NCBI RefSeq assembly: GCF_021287045.1
Contig: NZ_JAJTBG010000002.1
Location: 124,001-188,000 of the forward strand
Reading direction: 5' to 3'
DNA length: 64,000 bases
Origin: Oryzomicrobium sp.
GTDB lineage: Bacteria; Pseudomonadota; Gammaproteobacteria; Burkholderiales; Rhodocyclaceae
This document shows, piece by piece, positions 62,647 through 64,000 of the stretch. The position numbers and the translations under genes are program-made. The stretch's first letter is position 1. Each line of letters opens with the position of its first letter. The notes below the pieces were generated by a model. It saw only the letters and a program-made list of their open reading frames with translations. It had not been told where the DNA came from and did not search any database.

Positions 62647-64000
62647 GCGGCGGTCTCGGCAGTAGGGGGGGTAGCGCCCAGCCAGTCGGCACGGCGCAGG
62701 TGGGCCAAGGGCGCGGCGCGGCGGGCGGGTTTGAGCTGGGCGGTGTCGGCGGCCGGGGCGGCCAGGGTGACGGTTTTTTCCAGCAGTTCGTCGCGGCGGA
62801 ACAGGTGCAGGACCACCGCGTCGCCGGCCTGGTGGCGGGCCAGGTGCTTGTCCAGGTTGGCGCCGGTGACGCGCAAGCCGTTCCAGGCCACCAGGGTGTC
62901 GCCGGCGGACAGGCCGGCGGCGTGGGCCGGGCCGTCGGCGTAGACGGCGGCGATTTTGGCTTCGCCCGTCGCAGCGCCGCTCTCCAGCTTGATCCCCAGG
63001 ATGGGGGCCTTGGCCGGCGTGTCCCAGGTCAGTTCAACGCCCACGGCCTTGAACAGGGGCGCCAGGTCCAGTTCCTCGGCGGCCTCGACCCGGGCGCGCA
63101 GCCAGCGGGCGACGCCCGTGCCGCCCACCTCGGCCACGGCGGCGAAGATGCCGTCCTCGGCCACGCCGACCCCGGTCTGGCCGTGGCGGCGCCACAGCAG
63201 GCGCATCACGTCGTCCAGGCTGGCGGCGCCGCCGCTCGTCTGGCGCAGCTTGAGGTCCAGCCCCAGGGCGATGGCGGCACCCTTGGCGTAGTAGCTGACC
63301 ACGGCGTTGGCGCTGTTTTCGTCGGGGCGGTAGTACTTGATCCAGGCGTCGAAGGACGATTCGGCCACACTCTGGCGCAGCCGCCCCGGACCCTTCTGCA
63401 CCTGGGTCAGGTTCTTGGCCGCCAGGGCCAAGTAGGCGGCCTGGTCGATAAGGCCGCTGCGCACCAGGGCCAGGTCGTCGTAGTAGCTGGTGAAGCCCTC
63501 GAAGGCCCACAGCAGGCGGGTGTAGTTCTCCACCGCCAGGTCGTAGGGGGTGAAGGCGGCGGGCTTGATGCGCTTGACGTTCCAGGTGTGGAAATACTCG
63601 TGGCTGCACAGGCCGAGAAAGCGCAGGTAACCCTCGGGCAGGGCGCCGGTCGCGGGCAGGCCGTGGGGCAGATCGTCCCGGCTAGCGATCAGGGCAGTGG
63701 AGGCCCGGTGCTCCAGGCCGCCGTAGCCGTCGCCCACGGCCATCACCAGGAACAGGTAGCGCTCCACCGGAGCGGCGCTGCCGGGGGCACCGCCGAACAG
63801 GTCGATCTGCCACTGGCAGACGCGGGTGAGGTCGGCGCACAGGCGGTCCAGGTCCGCCGCGCTCATGGCGTGGCGGCCGGTAATGGCGATGTCGTGGGGC
63901 GCGCCGCCGGCGGTGAAGGTGGCCAGGGTGAAGGTGCCCATTTCCACCGGGTGATCCACTAGTTCATCGTAGTTGGCCGCCTCATAGCCGCCGAAGCCGT
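62643..64000 (-). CDS. M61-family metallopeptidase with PDZ domain (5' partial)
   Basis: This peptidase of the M61 (glycyl aminopeptidase) family is cut by the window edge: the frame stays open upstream with YEAANYDELVDHPVEMGTFT, a typical internal M61 segment, so about the last 450 residues are present. The zinc motif HExxH lies in LCSHEYFHTWNVKRIKPAAF and is followed by the Glu in LLWAFEGFTSYYDDLALVRS. A C-terminal PDZ domain reads AAVYADGPAHAAGLSAGDTL and VAWNGLRVTGANLDKHLARH. It may act in peptide turnover in the cytoplasm or periplasm; the N-terminus needed to decide is outside the window. Confidence 0.93.
   Translation of the reverse strand, partial: GFGGYEAANYDELVDHPVEMGTFTLATFTAGGAPHDIAITGRHAMSAADLDRLCADLTRVCQWQIDLFGGAPGSAAPVERYLFLVMAVGDGYGGLEHRASTALIASRDDLPHGLPATGALPEGYLRFLGLCSHEYFHTWNVKRIKPAAFTPYDLAVENYTRLLWAFEGFTSYYDDLALVRSGLIDQAAYLALAAKNLTQVQKGPGRLRQSVAESSFDAWIKYYRPDENSANAVVSYYAKGAAIALGLDLKLRQTSGGAASLDDVMRLLWRRHGQTGVGVAEDGIFAAVAEVGGTGVARWLRARVEAAEELDLAPLFKAVGVELTWDTPAKAPILGIKLESGAATGEAKIAAVYADGPAHAAGLSAGDTLVAWNGLRVTGANLDKHLARHQAGDAVVLHLFRRDELLEKTVTLAAPAADTAQLKPARRAAPLAHLRRADWLGATPPTAETAA

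Overview
This is a high-GC chromosomal segment of a Gram-negative bacterium, most likely a betaproteobacterium near Rhodocyclales (Azospira/Dechloromonas-like). The evidence is the housekeeping gene order (gatCAB divergent from mreBCD-mrdA-rodA-rlpA; dacC-dat-ybeD-lipB-lipA; metX-metW), outer-membrane genes (TonB receptor, RlpA, TolC-type channel) and uniformly GC-rich codon use. I had no database access, so the taxonomic placement is inference. I see no rRNA, tRNA, CRISPR array, insertion sequence or prophage.

Layout. 1-3945: nrdA (5' end outside the window) and nrdB, a class Ia ribonucleotide reductase. 4108-11822: a cobalamin riboswitch followed by a four-gene unit: a TonB-dependent receptor, an ExbB/MotA-like channel, a DUF2149 protein and a very large CobN-like protein with a signal peptide and a C-terminal membrane anchor. 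11916-14160: a PepSY membrane protein and a solitary ParB-like protein. 14640-16154: three small secreted proteins. 16333-17298: an AT-rich gene of unknown function. 17562-20002: ahpC-ahpF with an OxyR-like site. 20069-21383: a double-hotdog thioesterase behind a second cobalamin riboswitch. 21554-25252: a methyltransferase, an AhpD-like protein, a DedA-rhodanese fusion, and a thioredoxin plus MMACHC/QueG-like iron-sulfur protein pair. 25416-30448: a FabMG-like reductase, a MarR-GNAT fusion with its operator, and a tetR-aidB pair. 30684-34899: lipA, lipB, ybeD, dat, dacC. 35329-41370: a CzcCBA-type heavy-metal efflux system with a PII-like protein. 41545-48288: the cell-elongation cluster. 48559-51777: gatCAB. 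51898-57751: a coiled-coil secreted protein, pyrE, xth, three YqjD/E/K-type proteins, a SMUG1-like glycosylase and an AmpG-like transporter. 58262-64000: a CoA-transferase, metW-metX under a SAM-II riboswitch with terminator, a cupin, and a partial M61 peptidase.

The strongest candidate for a poorly described system is the riboswitch-controlled set at 4108-11822. A CobN homologue that is exported to the periplasm cannot work with the cytoplasmic CobS/CobT ATPase subunits, and none are encoded here. Instead it is translationally coupled to an ExbB-like channel and an ExbD-like (DUF2149) partner, beside an outer-membrane receptor. I infer a proton-motive-force-driven periplasmic machine that handles corrinoid or cobalt. 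Two further B12-related features lie within 14 kb: a second cobalamin riboswitch in front of a thioesterase, and a protein combining an MMACHC-like half with an iron-sulfur domain.
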